A DNA stretch of 64,000 nucleotides from Ianthella basta (lineage: Eukaryota; Porifera; Demospongiae; Verongiida; Ianthellidae): NCBI GenBank assembly GCA_964019415.1, contig CAXHTE010000019.1, forward strand, positions 36,376 through 100,375, read 5' to 3'. Under the pieces are notes generated by a model. The model did no database searches, had not been told where the DNA came from, and worked only from the letters and a program-made list of their open reading frames with translations. The translations under genes and the position numbers were made by a program. The first letter of the stretch is position 1; each line of letters opens with the position of its first letter. Positions 35,422 to 47,837 of this stretch are shown one piece after another.

Positions 35422-36166
35422 GTGGAGCAGGCAATTGCAAGTGAGAGAGGAGCATCAACATGGCTCACTGCCATTCCTATGGCAAAATATGGTTTTCAGC
35501 TTCACAAGCAAGCCTTCAGAGATGCGCTTTGCTTGAGATATGGATGGACACCCGAGAGGTTGCCCTTGCACTGCCCATGTGGAAAAGCATTCTTGGTGGA
35601 GCATGCTTTCAGCTGTCCGAAAGGAGCCTTGCCTCCAATCAGGCACAATTGTGTAAGGGACATCATGGCTCACTTGCTCGCTGAAATGTGCCCAAATGTT
35701 GGGATAGAGCCCAATCTCCAGCCTCTGACTGGTGAGAGCTTTCCACTGAAGTCCACTAATGTCGAGGAAGGGGCAAGACTGGACTTAAGGGCACAGGGCA
35801 TCTGGGACAGCAGCAAGAGAAGTGCATACTTTGATGTTCATGTGTTCAATTCCTATGCACCATCAAACAGCAAGTCCTCCACGAAGGCGTGCTACAGGAG
35901 ACATGAGAAGGAGAAAAGGAGAGAGTATGAGAGAAGAATTCTGGAAGTGGAGCACAGGACCTTTACCCCACTGGTCATGTCAACCAAGGGGAATGGGGAC
36001 CATCGTGACAGTAGCATTCAGAAGATTAGCAGGGCTAATCGCTGCAAAGCAAGGCCAATCCTACAGCAGAACCCTGCAATTCATCCGATGCACGATTTCG
36101 TACTCCCTCATCAATTCAGCTTCAATGTGTCTACGGGGCCCCAATCCTCCTACCATGCCCTCGTAA
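35422..36166 (+). pseudogene. Retroelement-type protein C-terminal remnant
   Basis: The frame from 35422 reads TAIPMAKYGFQLHKQAFRDA, a Cys/His cluster (LHCPCGK, VEHAFSCPKG), then LDLRAQGIW and AYFDVHVFNSYAP. The D...FDVxVFN pattern recalls a restriction-like nuclease fold, but that is inference. Near 35990 the likely frame changes: the frame used by LVMSTKG passes to one reading GMGTIVTVAFRRLAGLIA to about 36166. No reverse transcriptase domain is present upstream, so this is a 5'-truncated, frameshifted remnant. Confidence 0.5.
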
Positions 36167-36639
36167 AGGACATTGACTTCAGTGAGAAGCCAACTGACCT
36201 CATTCGGGGAGAGGTTCGGCTCTCCGTCCGGCTAGGGGACTGAATTCATCCCTAGCTAAATGACAATACTAATGTAACAGATAACTCTGCCAGTGGCGGC
36301 TCCAGAGATCCGATTAGGGTGGTGCCAAGTTCCCAGGATCCATTTGAAAAACGAGGTGCTCTCTGGCCAGGGATCATCTGCTGTCAAATGTAGTGTATGT
36401 ATATACGGATTTCAAAATTTCTGAGATATATACGTGTATCACTGCAGCACTGATAGAAACTTGGAGTGACAATCACACTACTAATTGCTGTGAATTCGAA
36501 TTGATGACTACATCCCACATTTTAAATGGTGTGACTGCCACTGCTAAACTTAATACCATGTCATATAAACTGTATAAGAATTGTGTACATGCAATGTGGA
36601 CCTGTTGCTTTGAGTGCGGAAACATGTATTAAATATAAT

Positions 36640-36740
36640 CAGCAACTTGAATGAGAAACATGTACTCACATGCTGCAACATGTCTTGAATGAGAAACATG
36701 TGCTCACATGCTGCAACATGTCTTGAATGAGACACATGCA
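36640..36740. repeat. 43-base tandem repeat, 2.5 copies
   Basis: The unit contains ttgaatgagaaacatgt and cacatgctgcaacatgtc. Confidence 0.85.
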
Positions 36741-37149
36741 TATGTGCTGAAACTGTTGACTCTCACATAATATGTTTCCTAAGCAATAAACTGAGTATTT
36801 CTTCAACTGCCCTCAACTTGGAAGCTCTCATTCAGTTCACAGTTTAGGAAACACACCCTGTACAGCACCTATGCCATTTAGTTTCGACCAGGAAACCACC
36901 TACGTATACGACATTATACTTGTGTATTACCGGTTTGTAGCATACACTGCATTCATGTGAACAACAATGGGGTCTGTATAACATGCAGGAAATGTTTTGC
37001 AGTGCGTACACTAGCTACAACTTTCCATTCTTGAACCTTTATTAGTATGATGCTCACATGTACAGTGGGTGTAGTGTCTCAAATCATCTTCCAAAACTCT
37101 GAAATGGTGTCGGGGGGGACTTTTGGGCGAAAGTGTTGATGCATTTGTA

Positions 37150-37265
<116 letters not shown>

Positions 37266-38359
37266 ATATGTGCTTGTATGTGTGCATGCAGATCGATCAA
37301 GCATTTTTGTGACATATAAGTATGCATGCTGTGCATGCATGTACACATTGTGTGCTAGAGTGAATGTGTGCAATCCTATACTTAGATTTAGTCCATGAAT
37401 CTCTTCACATTTCTGTAAGCATACATTTGTACATAATTATACGTTAATACATTGTGTATTTGTACAAGAAAATGGCAGCGCATGGTTTGCAATAACGATA
37501 ATGACGGATTCAGTGTGATCATCACACTGAATTTTTAACAGTGTGGCTCATTTCAACCAATCCAGATGTGATATCTCTTGCCATGAAGCATGCACCCATA
37601 TGCAGAGAACTATGGCAGCAATCTTGGAAGATTGTATCTTCAAGCGAGTTATTATGAGTTTTGCAATTTGGAAAGGAACAGGGAATACCTTGCTAATAAA
37701 TTGGAAAGTGCTAGATTGTTGCCATAGATTACTGCACACGTAGATTGCATATACCCCAGGTTTGATCATATTCAGCCTTTTGGAACAGAAGAAGATAATA
37801 TTTTCCTGAAACTGCTCAACCTTACCTGAAGTAATAAATCTCACTTCCAATTTGGTTGTCTCATTAAGGGGAGTACTGATCAATATTATTAAGTAAGTAA
37901 TATCACCAATTTGTGGAGAATGTTCATGTCAATTACATTTGCAATAGTCAAGATTGTTGCTTGCATGGTTTGAGAGATACATACACAAATGTAATGTACC
38001 CTAAAGAAATTAGCTTTTAGCCAGTGCTGCTACCTTAACAAGTTTCTGCTACTCAGAACATCACAGGTGGTACCTGGGCACCCCAGGCACCACTCTGAAT
38101 CCGCCACTGTCTGCATAGTCTGAATGGTCATCCGTTATCTCCCCCTTTTATGTAATGGGTACTTCTTTTGCATGGTTTTATGTGTACTCTGTTGCAGGCA
38201 GTGCACATGTGTGCCTGATTAATAATAAAATGCATGTCCACCAGTCAAAATGGCAGACGGAAGTGGGTTGGGTACGAGACTAGTGCCAGACCACCTTTCG
38301 GGCCATTGCAAAATGGCGGCCGGAAGTGGGCTGGGGACGAGACTAACCCCTCTGTGACC

Positions 38360-39885
38360 AGGGGGGGTCGGACAAGGTCCTGGGATTGCGCAATACCAGC
38401 ACCTCAATAATTGCATTCCTGACATTCCAATCGCGTCTCCATATGTTAGCTGACTGTGCTCCAAGGCCGAATGTGCATACCCTGAGCCATGGCAGGGCCT
38501 TGTACTGCATTCGCGCCCCTGGTATGACCCGTACGTACGTAGCCAAGGAGTCATACGGTGGATTGGGCTTAATTGTCTGACCGCTTTCACGATTTAGTTT
38601 TGCAAGTTATCGCAGCGTTTCTTGAGGATTGCCAGCACGCTCAAGCCATTTCTAGCATCCCTGCTATCAAACGTGACAAGTCGTGTACAGAACTAAGACG
38701 ATTGCATAGACGTGGCTGCCGATTGCACTCCCATTGCAGAAGCAGTCAACCTATCAGTCTTGCAGTCCTGAAGTGATCAATGAGGACTCGCTACCAGCTT
38801 CTAAGGAGTCACTTCCACAGGAGCACTTGCTCAGTACTCCAGATTAGGCTCCATCTGCCTCGTAGCCAGCATCAGCGAACACTCGTACACCGGTGTTGGA
38901 AAATGCTCGCAAAACCTACCTAGATGCTGGGGAAGGGCGGGGAAGGGTCCATTTTCTGATAGCCCTTGTCCAACTGTGTGCTCAGAAGCAAAGAAACAAG
39001 CGATGCGACGTGTTTCTGGAAATATGTCTGCTCTTAGCTAGTATAGGTAAAATACACAGTAAAGAGCAGCCGCGTCGGCCATTTTGCGGACACACGTGAC
39101 CTTGACCGACCCCCCCTGCTCCAGGGGGGGTCGGACAAGGTCCTGGGATTGCGCAATACCAGCACCTCAATAATTGCATTCCTAACATTCCAATCGCATC
39201 TCCATATGTTAGCTGACTGTGCTCCAAGGCCGAATGTGCATACCCTGAGCCATGGCAGGGCCTTGTACTGCATTCGCGCCCCTGGTATGACCCGTACGTA
39301 CGTAGCCAAGGAGCCATACGGTGGATTGGGCTTAATTGTCTGACCGCTTTCACGATTTAGTTTTGCAAGTTATCGCAGCGTTTCTTGAGGATTGCCAGCA
39401 CGCTCAAGCCATTTCTAGCATCCCTGCTATCAAATGTGACAAATCGTGTACAGAACTAAGACGATTGCAAGGACGTGGCTGCCGATTGCACTCCCATTGC
39501 AGAAGCAGTCAACCTATCAGTCTTTCAGTCCTGAAGTGATCAATGAGGACTCGCTACCAGCTTCTAAGAAGTCACTTCCACAGGAGCACTTGCTCAGTAC
39601 TCCAGATTAGGCTCCATCTGCCTCGTAGCCAGCATCAGCGAACACTCGTACACCGGTGTTGGAAGATGCTCGCAAAACCTACCTAGATGCTGGGGAAGGG
39701 CGGGGAAGGGTCCATTTACTGATAGCCCTTGTCCAACTGTGTGCTCAGAAGCAAAGAAACAAGCGATGCGACATGTTTCTCGAAATATGTCTGCTCTTAG
39801 CTAGTATAGGTAAAATACACAGTAAAGAGCAGCCGCGTCGGCCATTTTGCGGACACACGTGACCTTGACCGACCCCCCCTGCCCT
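38360..39885. repeat. 763-base direct tandem duplication
   Basis: Unit 1 is about 38360-39122 and unit 2 about 39123-39885, both starting with a G run and tcggacaaggtcctgggatt. They differ at few positions. No gene is recognised; the repeated short frames have no family resemblance. Confidence 0.9.
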
Positions 39886-40399
39886 AGTCTCGTCCCCAGC
39901 CCACTTCCGGCCGCCATTTTGCAATGGCCCGAGAGGTGGTCTGGCACATTTGCTCGATATTTTGATACCACCCTTGGGGCGCTTGCCAAAATATTGGCAA
40001 GCGCCTCCATGTCTTGCAATACGCAATTTAGCAGCTTCATTCGCTCACCTACGCGAGTCATATTTAGGCATTCTATCAAATGAGATTAAACTGTACCCAA
40101 TTTTACCGCTTTCACAATTTTGAACGGTGGCCTGGTACAGTTTCTCAATGTTCGTTACCGCCCCTTGAGGCGATTCTAGCAAGCGCCCCAATCATTGTGC
40201 TTCTTGCATGCATGTGACGCAACATACCGAAAGTTTTTAATTAATCAGACTATCGAGCAAATGTGCCAGACCACCTTTTGGGGGGCTGGGAACGAGACTA
40301 CCCCTGCCCCTGCTCTGTGACTAGACGACCTTCCGCGGCCATTTTGTTAGCGGAAGTGGTGGGCTAGAACGAGACTATTCCCTACTGCCCAATTACGTC

Positions 40400-41493
40400 A
40401 TGGCAGAGAATGAGGGACATCCCCTTCAATCTGACAAAATGTCTGCCACAGACTCGGGCAGCACACATTTTGCCATGGAAGTCGCGATTACGCCTTTACA
40501 TCGGACGTCCCAGAGTATTTCGTCTGCGAAATATGCCATGGCGTACTCAAAGAATGCCTCACGACCTCCTGTTGCCTACACAGCTTCTGCACCAGCTGTC
40601 TAGAGCGAGTCAGAGGATTCAAGGACTCCTGGCTCTCGTGTCGCGCCGAACACTTCGACACGACGAATAACAGGAAAACAGACCGATTAGTGGGATCCCT
40701 TAAGGTGAGCTGCCGCTTCTCTGTCAAGGGCTGCGAGTGGCAGGGTGAGCTGAGCGAAGTGGAGGAGAGCCACATCAAGAGGAACTGCCCGTATACTCTA
40801 GTGAGGTGCCCGCTTGGCTGTGACGGGAGGGTGGAGCGAAAGGACTTAGACGCCCATAGCGCTAATGAGTGCCCCAAGCGCCCTGTGACATGTTCCAAGT
40901 GTGAACATGAGAGTACCTTTGAGAAGCTTCACTCTGAACATTTGGATGATATGGGGCAATGTCCAATGGAATCTCTCAGCTGTGCGTACGAAGACTTAGG
41001 ATGCATGGAGAAGGTGAAACGGTGTGAAATGGATAGCCATAACATCTCAGCCGTCCACACGCAACAGCTTATGATGGCACAAGCATATCGAGCAGAAATG
41101 CAGTCAATGCGGGCTGAGATTGACACACTGAAGACGGCATTACAGGAGAAAGAGGTGACAGTGGAGAAGTTGAAGGAAGATGTGTGTGCAGTGCAGGAGT
41201 CAGTAAAGTTGATTGTCTCAAGTGTAGAGGACAAAATGGACAGGCTCACTTACAAGAAACGAAGGGATTTCCTGAACAGTGAGGAGTACGGTGAGTATGT
41301 GAGTCGGACTGTGAAGAAAGGGATGCTGGTGAGGGCGGTGGAGTGCTACGAGAGCATCCAGGAGGGAGATGTGGGCATCTTTGTGCAGAGCAACGTGTTG
41401 AAGCCACCGGCACAGTTCAAGTGGCTGTTGAATGGGAAGAGCTACTGGGTCATCTGGCACCAGGTGGAAATCTTGGGCTTCCCCATGCAGTAG
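40400..41493 (+). CDS. RING/TRAF-type zinc finger protein, start frameshifted
   Basis: One frame is open from 40435 to a TAG at 41491-41493. It encodes a RING finger (CEIC at 40525-40536, then CCLHSFCTSCLERV and a CRAEH end), two or three TRAF-type zinc fingers (CRFSVKGCEWQGEL, CPLGCDGRVERKDLDAH, CAYEDLGCMEKVKRC), a coiled coil of about 50 residues, and a C-terminal domain of about 70 residues (GMLVRAVECYESIQEGD, FKWLLNGKSYWVIWHQVEIL). There is no ATG before the RING in this frame. A good ATG at 40400 (MAENEGHPLQSDKM) is in a frame needing a net loss of one or gain of two bases to join, with no plausible intron between. The family are E3 ligases/adaptors acting with death-domain and ubiquitin signalling. 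The C-terminal domain replaces the usual MATH/TRAF-C domain. Confidence 0.7.
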
Positions 41494-42110
41494 CAGTAAT
41501 AGGCAGGTGGAAGAGCAGGACTGATCCAACCATGCATGCTGCCTGGTCATGCAAAGTGTTCATGTGTATGTGTAAACTGTAACAAAGTGACAATATACAT
41601 GCATACGTATGTATCTACTGTTCATATGACATTGTGTAGTGTGTATGCGTTTGTGCAGTACATGTGTATTGTTTATGTTAGCTATAATGGGATAGCCACA
41701 CAATGGTGTTGTTCAGTTACTTTGAATTTGATTTGTTTGTCTATACTTTTCATCTATGCAAGAGTTTAGTAGGTTTGTTCTATAGTCTGTACACCAGTGT
41801 ACATGCATGTAATTGGACATTGTGTACACCACAGCTTTCTGTATAGTTTTGAATTTGTTTGTAATATCATTCATCTATATATGTATGTATTTCGGTCAGT
41901 GTTTTGCATGACTACTTTATAACGTTTTATAGCTTTCTATTAAGGGATTCTACAAGTACGAGTCGCAGACATACGAATGCATGTATGGCTTTGCTGCCTT
42001 ACATAAGTATGCATACTCATATACGTACGTATACAGTTGCATAAGGGTCCAGTACATGCACACAAAATTGCTGTCATATGCATCTTACAATTGGTACAGC
42101 GTACATACCA
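41494..42110. other. AT-rich 3' flank of the RING/TRAF-like gene
   Basis: Low-complexity TG/AT-rich sequence with repeats of tatgtatg. No gene or clear element ends are seen. A polyadenylation signal cannot be assigned with confidence. Confidence 0.35.
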
Positions 42111-42116
42111 TCCTAT

Positions 42117-43320
42117 ATATAATGGAGCTAAGCCCGAGTATCCGTGTTCCGTATTCTTAGAAGCGTTTAGCGTTCTGTGACGCGAAAACGACGAGCTTCT
42201 TATGCAGCACTTCGGCCTACCACCATTCGATTCAGCCGTGACGCGAAAACAGCCATGCGCGACGCCTCTGCGGAGAGAATGGGGGAAATACCATTGCGTC
42301 AGCCATGTTTTCCGGATAACGACGCCATCTTTGCCGAAGGTTGCCAAGGAGCGCGAGGTGGCAGCGCAACCGAACGCAATGGCCTTTATAGGAGAAGCTC
42401 AGCGCACGGACGCCAGCAACCGGCGAAGCCAACCATATACCCATGAGACAGGGACCACGTTGCCCTCAGGCATATCCCGCTAAACGTCCGTGCTTCCTGA
42501 TGACTTTGCGCTCTCCACCACTATGGGCGCTTTCCAGGAGCGGCTACAGTGAATGAGCCTGTCCTTACAGACTTAGAGGGTCCTCTAGACAGCTGTCAGC
42601 AGCAATTGCAGCAGGATCAAGACTGCCTGTGGTTAGTTTTTCTTGCCGAGCCTCAGCAACTTTACGTGCTTGCTTATCATGTAGCTAAGGCCAGGACCAG
42701 ACTCACCATTGGTATTTACTTACACAGGCCCCTGTTTTCCCATGGCGAGCTAGATATTGCACTCAGTAGCGTAGATGCATTACAGCATCTTAAAGTTGAA
42801 GATAGCAAACCAATGACCATGGCACACGTTAGCTACATACACTGACAATGTTGTATCATTATCTTGAAAATTTTATGACATTATTTACAGTCTATCTGTT
42901 TCCTCCTATTCTTGACTTGCACTCTATTATGGTCATATGCCGGGTAGCCTTCGTTGGAGGGCCATAGCAGGAACGCCCGCCAAAGGCGGGCGTTTAGTGT
43001 TTTGCTACGCGAAAACGACGAGATTCTTATACAGCACTTTGGCCTACCTCCATTCGATTCAGCCGTGACACAAGAACAGCCACGCATGATGCCTCTGCAG
43101 AGAGAATCGGGAAAATGCCATTGCGGCAGCCATGTTTTCCGGATAACGACGCCATCTTTGCCAAAGGTTGCCAAGGAGCGCAAGGTGGCAGCGCAACCGA
43201 AAGCAATGGTCTTTATAGGAGAAGCTTAGCGCACGGACGACAGCAACCAGCGAAGCCAACCATACCCAAGAGACAGGGACCGCGCTGCCCACTGGCATAT
43301 CCCGCGAAACGCCCGGGGAT
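42117..43320. repeat. Duplicated repeat, copies 1 and 2
   Basis: A block with gcgaaaacgacgag, cagcactt(c/t)ggcctacc and ccatgttttccggataacgacgcc at about 42180-42480 recurs at about 43005-43320, with the following sequence (aattgcagcaggatcaa...) also duplicated to about 43660. A third, shorter copy is at 44712-44880. Copies 1 and 3 start with the same 40-base lead atatataatggagctaagcc. A GC hairpin (cgcccgccaaaggcgggcg) heads copy 2. Likely a dispersed mobile repeat. Confidence 0.75.
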
Positions 43321-43660
43321 CCTCTAGACAGCTGTCAGCAATTGCAGCAGGATCAACACTGCCTGTGGTTAACTCCTTAGCGTTTTTCTTGCCCAGCCTC
43401 AGCAACTTTACGTGCTTGCTCATCATGTATACGCTCATGATGTAGCTAGCTAAGACCAGGACCAGACACACCATTGGTATTTATTACACAGGCCTCTGTT
43501 TCCTCATGGCCAACTGGATATTGCACTCAGTCGTGTAGGTGCACTACAGCATCTTAAAGTTAAAGACAACAAGCCAATGACCATGGCACACTTTAGCTAT
43601 ATAATTTATACTGACAATGTTGTATCATTATCCTGAAATTTTATGACAGCATTAAATTTT

Positions 43661-44711
43661 ACAGTCTAACTGTTTTTTCCTTTTCTTGACTTGCATTATA
43701 TTATGGTTATATGATTTACGGCTTACACATAATGTAGTAACGTGTCAATTCACTGGCACTGTCAGTCAGTGAAAATGAATATGTTGTCATACACAACCAT
43801 TTCGAAAGTTTGATATGCCATGTATGAGCAGTGCTCTATTCATGCCGATTGACATGTATTGATGAGTCCTGTATTTATTATGGAATAATGTAATATTATG
43901 TATATATGCATGCTGGACAATGAAGTAGTCAGTAGACTAGGCCAGCAGGTTTCATTTGTATTGTTCAGAGACAATGCTATTGTTCATCCTATAATGCAGC
44001 CATGCAGTGTTTGTGATCATTTCTACTGTTACAGTATAGATGGATTGTACACACCATGTCATACATGCACATGCATATTTTCAGGTGTATGCACATCTCC
44101 TTCTATGTGATACAGGTATATGGTCAGCTGAAGCGATAGTGTTTTTGGTCTATTGCTGAATTTGACATGGTAGACCACTTGCACAGACAGAGTAAGTGCT
44201 GATTTACACCATAGAAACTCCTGTGTATTTTGTCCTCACTTTCTTTTCCATGAATCATAATTAGCACAGCAAATGAATTTGTGGCTTCCTACAGTGCATG
44301 TGTTGGCTGTGAACAGCAACAGAACAACTAAAAGTGACAAGGATTTGTTGCAAGATAGTATCATGACTGTTAACAGTCGGCCTACTATGACATAACGGAG
44401 TGCCTGTTGTTGTCGCTACCTATACTTTGCTCTCTGTATGAAATCCACTTTCTATATTGCATGTATATCTATTCACCAATTGGTCATGCAATGAAGGTGA
44501 ATTTGATGTCATATTCAGTCAAACTGAAAGTGTGATATGTACAGTACAAACAGTGTTGTATTCATGGCCAACAGCACAGCCAGTAGGTGCGTACATGTAC
44601 GTTGCATGTTGCATCCACACATTGCCATTCATCAGCAGAAGACAACATCTCATGACTCAGACTCCAGTTTTCATGGGCATGTGATGAGGTAGTGCCCTTC
44701 ATTGAGTAATC
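43661..44711. other. No gene seen
   Basis: AT-rich sequence with short frames lacking family resemblance on both strands. Confidence 0.4.
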
Positions 44712-44880
44712 CTATATATAATGGAGCTAAGCCCGAGTATCCGTGTTCCGTATTCTTAGGAGCGTTTTGCGACGCGAAAACGACGAGCTTTCTTATACAG
44801 CACTTTGGCCTACCTCCATTCGATTCAGCCGTGACGTGAAAACAGCCACCCATGATGCCTCTGCGGAGAGAATCGGGGGC
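44712..44880. repeat. Third copy of the 42.1 kb repeat
   Basis: Matches 42117-42300 including the atatataatggagctaagcc lead, then breaks off at a gaagtgggtctgg motif. Confidence 0.75.
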
Positions 44881-44904
44881 AGGAAGTGGGTCTGGTAGAT
44901 TTCC

Positions 44905-45201
44905 TATGCGAGGCTGGTTCCTCCCACGCAGTAAGGTAGGTGTGAAAATCATAACTTCACACCCACAAGTTTGATAGTAGGAGGCCAGTGGGCTTACAAC
45001 TGTAGCCACCGATGTTGGCATCGTGTACCCTCGTACGCGATCGTATACAGCTGGCAAAAGGCCGTAAATAAGAGACTTAACGAAGCCAGTCAGCAGTGAC
45101 ACAAAGACAACTTTCCCTGATACGAACTCGTCAATCGCTAGCAACTGCTCCTCCTTCAGCTTCTCGTAGCCGTGCTCCTTCGCAACTTTGGCGATCAGCA
45201 C
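44905..45201 (-). pseudogene. RecQ-like helicase N-terminal fragment
   Basis: The minus-strand frame reads AKEHGYEKLKEEQLLAIDEF, then VSLLTGFVKSLIYGLLPAVY and SVATVVSPLA. This is the motif 0-I-Ia order of RecQ-type helicases, but the Walker A TGxGKS has Val in place of the second Gly (TGFVKS) and the expected SLPTG is SLLTG. No upstream ATG and no downstream helicase motifs are present. The frame runs into a repeat copy. It is a decayed fragment, probably carried by mobile elements. Confidence 0.6.
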
Positions 45202-45590
45202 TCATTTACCACCTCTGACGCTCTCTCGTTCACCACCTCTGACGCTCGCTTCGGCCGTCTTTGTTTACACCAAACTAGCCCACAGCGAGCGTCGGCGAAT
45301 GTCAAAGCGTCATTAACATTTCACGCCCACCGATTCCCAGGGGTATTGAACATTGACACCTGGCAAATCAACCAGACCCAATTCCTGCCCTTTGCGCAAT
45401 ATAAAATGGCTGGAAGTGGGTCTGGGCTACGTCAGACTAAGGTACTGTATGCAGACACAACCATCCATCAATGTAGTCTTGCATGTTTCTCAATTGGGAT
45501 TCAATATTTAGGCACCGTTTACATTTTAAAGTTTTCATCAACCCTCGGTGGTGCATAGCGCAGCAAGGGTTACGGTACTTGGTCTGTCTA

Positions 45591-45594
45591 TGTG

Positions 45595-45627
<33 letters not shown>

Positions 45628-45628
45628 A
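45591..45628. repeat. (TG)n microsatellite
   Basis: About 18 TG repeats with one CG interruption. Confidence 0.95.
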
Positions 45629-45756
45629 TGTCCGCACCTAATCTGGCACTGTAGGCTATGAGGTGCCTTATGAGCAATACCAGTGGATTCAGAACGACAA
45701 AGTAGGAAGTTAAAAAAGGCGATTGTCTTGAAAGGACTGCATTCGAGAGATAGGGT

Positions 45757-45856
45757 AGTCTCGTACCCAGCCCTGTCTCCAACCGTTCCACCATTTTGGG
45801 CAGGAGAGTCCTCCAAAATGGCAGAATGGCGGAGATGGGTCTGGGACAAGATTAGA
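45757..45856. mobile_element. 100-base miniature element with TAGTCTCGT ends
   Basis: The left end tagtctcgtacccag and the right end, read in reverse, taatcttgtcccagaccc are inverted repeats around an attttgg core. The same end motif occurs at 34825, 38275, 38335, 39885, 40285 and 40365. Confidence 0.6.
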
Positions 45857-46289
45857 GATATGACGTAAAAACAGCGAAAAAGCCAATATGCGGCTTATCC
45901 TCTTTCCGAGAATGGCTAAATTGTGCTCAATGGTGGGATGTAATCGAGAGGTGCCGAGTCCAGCGTTCTACTCTGGTGGTGCAAGCCCTCGGTGCGGCGT
46001 CTGGTGGTAGATCGCCAGATCCAATTTGCAATGCATACCACACCGTAGAATGCTGTACGTAGTTTGCGTAGAGTAGAGAACCACTTCCCTGTGGTTCAAG
46101 AGGATCCACACCTCGACGGAAATGGTGTCCGTTTCACAATGTTAATTTAGCCAGCAATATTTGTTTGCAAACACGCCGAGGGTTTTGCACTTTAGTGCTT
46201 CATTCATATATGGAGCAATTTTGTTCCATAATGGCAATGTTTACACTAATGTGAATTCACTGGAAAAGAAGGGGGCAAAAGTGGCAGAA

Positions 46290-47508
46290 ACGTTAAAACG
46301 CTGGCAATTGTATATCCTGGCAGCAGAGTTCTGCACACGGCAAGGTGCAAATAAAGGTGCTTGCACAATAAATGGAACCTTCGCCAAAACCATGCATGCT
46401 CAGGTGTCACCCTAGGCCTTGATGGCTCACTTTGGCTTGGGATGTAGTGGCAGTGCATAAACAGTAATGTGCTAGAACCATGCACATCAATGGGAGTCTG
46501 CATGCATGCAAATACAAAGCTTTCATTCTTTGCAAGCAGTTATCCCTTCTCCTATTATCCAAAGATTTAGTGCGCTCGATAAAATCTACAGCAACACAGC
46601 AGCCTTCATGATGACGCAGATACTAAAAGAGGTAGAATGCATGGTTGCCATCTTCAAGTATTGTATACACACACATGGACATGCACATCTTAGGCATTAT
46701 ATTGCATTGCAGCTCATATTACATTGGCAGTGTATACATGGAGCAGCACAGTATTCCAGTATACAGTGACTGTAACACGCTGTGCTGGCCCAATCTGTTT
46801 GCCAGTGAATATGTTACGCGCATACCTCCAACTCATAACACAATGCACAGTTAAATGTTACATCAAAAGCAGTGCACTCTGTACAACAACAAACCTCATA
46901 CAATAAACAAGTAGCTATTAATAAGCACAAAACAAGTCATGCAATTGCACATACATGCACAGGCAAACAGTTTTAGCACCATTTGCAGTGACATTGTATT
47001 CGTAATATCCAGTAACAAAAACAGGGCATGAGCAAACCCTGTGTTAACTTCCTCGGAAGCAACACACGCTAGCTATAGCTACACCACAATGGAATTATTA
47101 ATCCATGCCCATACCCATTGGAGGGATATGTGTATGAGACTTTACGATAAGTAGGAGAAAGTAAACACAGAAAAGTGGTAGTTATAGCTACGCACTTTCT
47201 ATACAAACCTGTCGCGAAGCTGAAGAGTGTCGAATACTAGCTTATCGCCGCGCGCTTGACCACACAGCTAGCTAATGTGCACCAGCAAAGGCGATCAATA
47301 CCGTACTAATCCTTCACATTATAAGATAGCTATCTCTATTCATAGCCCAACTGCTTACGGACATTCACGGCAGCCTTTGTTCACTAGGAAGTGTTCCGTT
47401 TACACACTACAACCACACATTTACCACGTTGTCTCGCTTCGGCTAGCTACCGGCTCCTTGAAGCAAGCACTTCTCGTAAACTGACTACAGGAAGATAGCT
47501 GGACTCAC
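46290..47508 (-). pseudogene. Ghost unit: relic of a family 5' intron
   Basis: Several blocks resemble unit A intron sequence in the same order: ggcagcagagttctgcacac matches 4380 onward (also 29165 in B), the cttgatggctcactt and aatgtgctagaa blocks match 4470-4535, and acagcagccttc matches 4640. The coding exon expected further left is absent, replaced by repeats and the RecQ fragment. Confidence 0.45.
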
Positions 47509-47650
47509 CGCCAATCAAACCTGTGGGCTTTCAACAAGCACTTTAATAAAGTCTTTATCCGCTTTACTCGCGGCCCTCCCTCAGATGCGTCAGATTCGAA
47601 CTAGACGATTGGTGAGCGAGACCTGAGAGATCTGACGGAGTCCACCGTGT
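47509..47650 (-). promoter_or_regulatory. Diverged family 5' exon of the ghost unit
   Basis: The minus strand reads a GGTCTCGCTCA block, GAATCTGACGC and GCGAGTAAAGC in the same order as the 7534-7660 exon, and ends GATTGGCG before GTGAGTC. No ATG. A TCACGTCA sits upstream at 47712-47719. Confidence 0.4.
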
Positions 47651-47837
47651 ATCGCCACTCGGTTGAATCCGCCCTTCTTCCCGATATGGCAATCACATAC
47701 ATGCGCACGTGTCACGTCATGAATACTATTGCATCACTTAGCTAAAATTAAGCCAAGAAGCAAGACTAGCTAAACAAGACTTAGTATAAAATGTGTAGCA
47801 AGTGGGCTGGCCGCAGTGACAGGGTGTGCACGAAGTT

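Noticed and set aside
37500..37550. Short inverted repeat around cagtgtgatcatcacactg as an operator-like site
   Set aside because: A small palindrome inside a transposon-like element; no reason to assign function in a eukaryotic intergenic region.
45913..46015. Possible THAP-type start (MAKLCSMVGCNR) on the plus strand
   Set aside because: A short frame with only the first Cys pair and then a stop; too little to support a THAP domain.
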